Shown here piece after piece: positions 62,690 through 64,000 of a stretch of 64,000 nucleotides of DNA. The translations under genes were made by a program, and so were the position numbers. The notes beneath the pieces are model-generated. The model saw only the letters and a program-made list of their open reading frames with translations, ran no database searches and was not told the origin of the DNA. The first letter of the stretch is position 1; every line of letters starts with the position of its first letter. Source of the stretch: Forficula auricularia (taxonomy: Eukaryota > Arthropoda > Insecta > Dermaptera > Forficulidae); NCBI GenBank assembly GCA_024734495.1, contig JALMQS010000128.1, positions 22,680,875-22,744,874 on the forward strand. The letters run 5' to 3'.

Positions 62690-64000
62690 ATAAATACAAT
62701 TGGATTTTTTCTGATTTTATTCATTTTCTTAACTGAAAGTTCTAATGCTAAAAAGCCCAAAGTCTAATCAGATTTTGTTTTGGAAAGGAAAACATTTTGG
62801 TACCACTACGATCTTTCTTTGATTTTTCTTGAATTAACTGGGTACGTGGGTATCAGAATACACAGAAAAAATAATCGTGGAAATGATTTGTAGTATTCAA
62901 GTTACAGACATTTCAAAATAGAATTTCTAAAAAAAGTGTTCAGTGAATTCACTATCTGTCAAAAGTATCAAGTAATTTCACTTACTTTTTCATTTATACC
63001 TTCTTTATATAAAATCTTAATTTAAGCCAATTTTTAAATGTATTTATTAAAATCGTCTCGTATCAAATCAAATCAAATCGAAGTTGAAATTGTTTCCTTT
63101 AACCATCAAAAATGTGACCAAAGAAGGAAATGGGAATAATTTCCTGAAAAGGCCATTAGAAGAATTCTTTCGAACTAACTATTTGCATTTAGAAGGAACG
63201 AAAAAAACTTGTCCAGACAGGTTTTTTACTCAGTTAGAAATAATTGTTAATTTATGTTATCCTATAAATCTCCCGCACTTGGACTAGAATTCGACTCCTC
63301 ATCTAGAAGCGAAGTCAATTAATAATCAATTAACTCTCTTAACTGGAATATAGGCTAAATATGGCATGAGAGAGATATATTATTTGTTTTGATATATTAT
63401 TAGTGAAAAAACATTTTTTGGCAAGCGAGAAGAAATCGCCGGAAGAACAGATATTGAAATCATTTCATTTTATTTAAAAAAAAAATCATGAGAGATTCTC
63501 ATCTACTAAATTCGAGCTGTCCTGAATAATTTTTATTATATGTCAGAAGGGCTGTATTACCCGAGCTGTTAAAAAAAAGCAATCTTGGATATTGGTTTTG
63601 CTTTTTTGGCACTTGAGTTCATTTTCGAGGGGGTGAATACAACCCTTTTTACATGTATTAAAAATTATCCATGACAGACCAGATTTAGTAGATGGTAATC
63701 TCTCGTGAATTATTTAGAAATTTTAAGTCTACTTGACAATACGAAATTTTATGATTAATTTTATTTTTTTAAATTCTTCATTTGTAGGAGACAGGGCATT
63801 TTTATTTATTATTATTATCATTATTGGGTTCACATTTTATATGTGCTTTTTGTCTTAATTAAGTTAATATAGTCAAATATATACCTTAGGGTGGGTCAAA
63901 AAAATCCATTTTTTTTTTACAAGGGACTCGGAAAAATGGGTTGCTAGACACCTTAAAAAAATTCTTTCTAAATATGAGCTCTTAATTTTAATAAGAAGAT
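62690..64000. other. AT-rich spacer, nothing recognised
   Basis: A 67-codon frame (63084-63287) has no family resemblance. CACTTGGACTAGAATTCGACTCCTCATC at 63276 faintly resembles the B-box-like module of 4.3 and 22.1 kb. No gene called. Confidence 0.45.

Noticed and set aside
1..64000. Bacterial or viral origin of the window
   Set aside because: No dense long open frames, operons or viral gene order; LINEs, hAT elements and intron splice sites indicate an animal nuclear genome.

Overview
The window looks like intronic and intergenic DNA from an AT-rich, transposon-dense animal nuclear genome, most likely an insect. The repeats suggest a hemipteran (hAT ends of the CAGTGGCGTAGCCAG and CAGCGCCGTAACTAG type, RTE and Jockey-like LINE tails, a pogo/Tigger-type MITE), but that placement is an inference from repeat style. 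Almost all open frames are under 100 codons and lie inside repeats. There are no operons, rRNA genes, convincing tRNA genes or CRISPR arrays.

Host gene. One spliced gene on the minus strand can be reconstructed from splice sites. A promoter-like region with a TGACGTCA element lies near 49.75 kb. Leader exon 1 ends at 49609, leader exon 2 is 49161-49248, leader exon 3 is 18746-18873, exon 4 (18579-18662) carries a good start codon, and exon 5 is 441-508. The gene runs off the left edge. Exons 4 and 5 join in frame into a 41-residue N-terminus that I do not recognise. Introns of about 30 kb and 18 kb hold most of the repeats described here. Weaker exon candidates are near 1.9-2.05 kb, 31.5-31.8 kb and 56.0-56.1 kb.

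Mobile elements. LINE fragments: three RTE-like 3' ends (3.85, 14.6 and 48.0 kb; two have clear target-site duplications) and two Jockey/CR1-like 3' ends with poly(A) (19.1 kb plus, 28.5 kb minus). DNA elements: hAT copies with 8-bp duplications (8468, 23041, 24846), a decayed hAT partner (5003), another hAT transposase relic (13.8-14.4 kb), a Tc1/mariner-type transposase relic (43.2 kb), a pogo/Tigger-like MITE (35.2 kb), and several large fold-back elements (10.8, 15.9, 36.7 and 52.7 kb). A MITE-like family with an ACTTTACCATAC end and G-rich internal blocks occurs at least six times.

Most interesting signal. At least five different repeat families in the window carry hammerhead-ribozyme-like cores (CUGANGA, stem II, GAAA, some with a cleavage-type GUC). 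Several copies are inverted head-to-head dimers followed by a family-specific tail and flanked by 12-13 bp duplications. The best copy, at 43592-43960, has two identical 162-bp arms separated by 2 bp. This resembles non-autonomous Penelope-like or retrozyme-type elements, and the inverted dimers suggest snap-back copying during reverse transcription. Two related 119-bp tandem arrays (25.8 and 44.9-46.6 kb) end in GAAACGTC-containing monomers. They share a 3' region with the hammerhead-bearing 1.39-kb tandem duplication at 57.2-60.0 kb.
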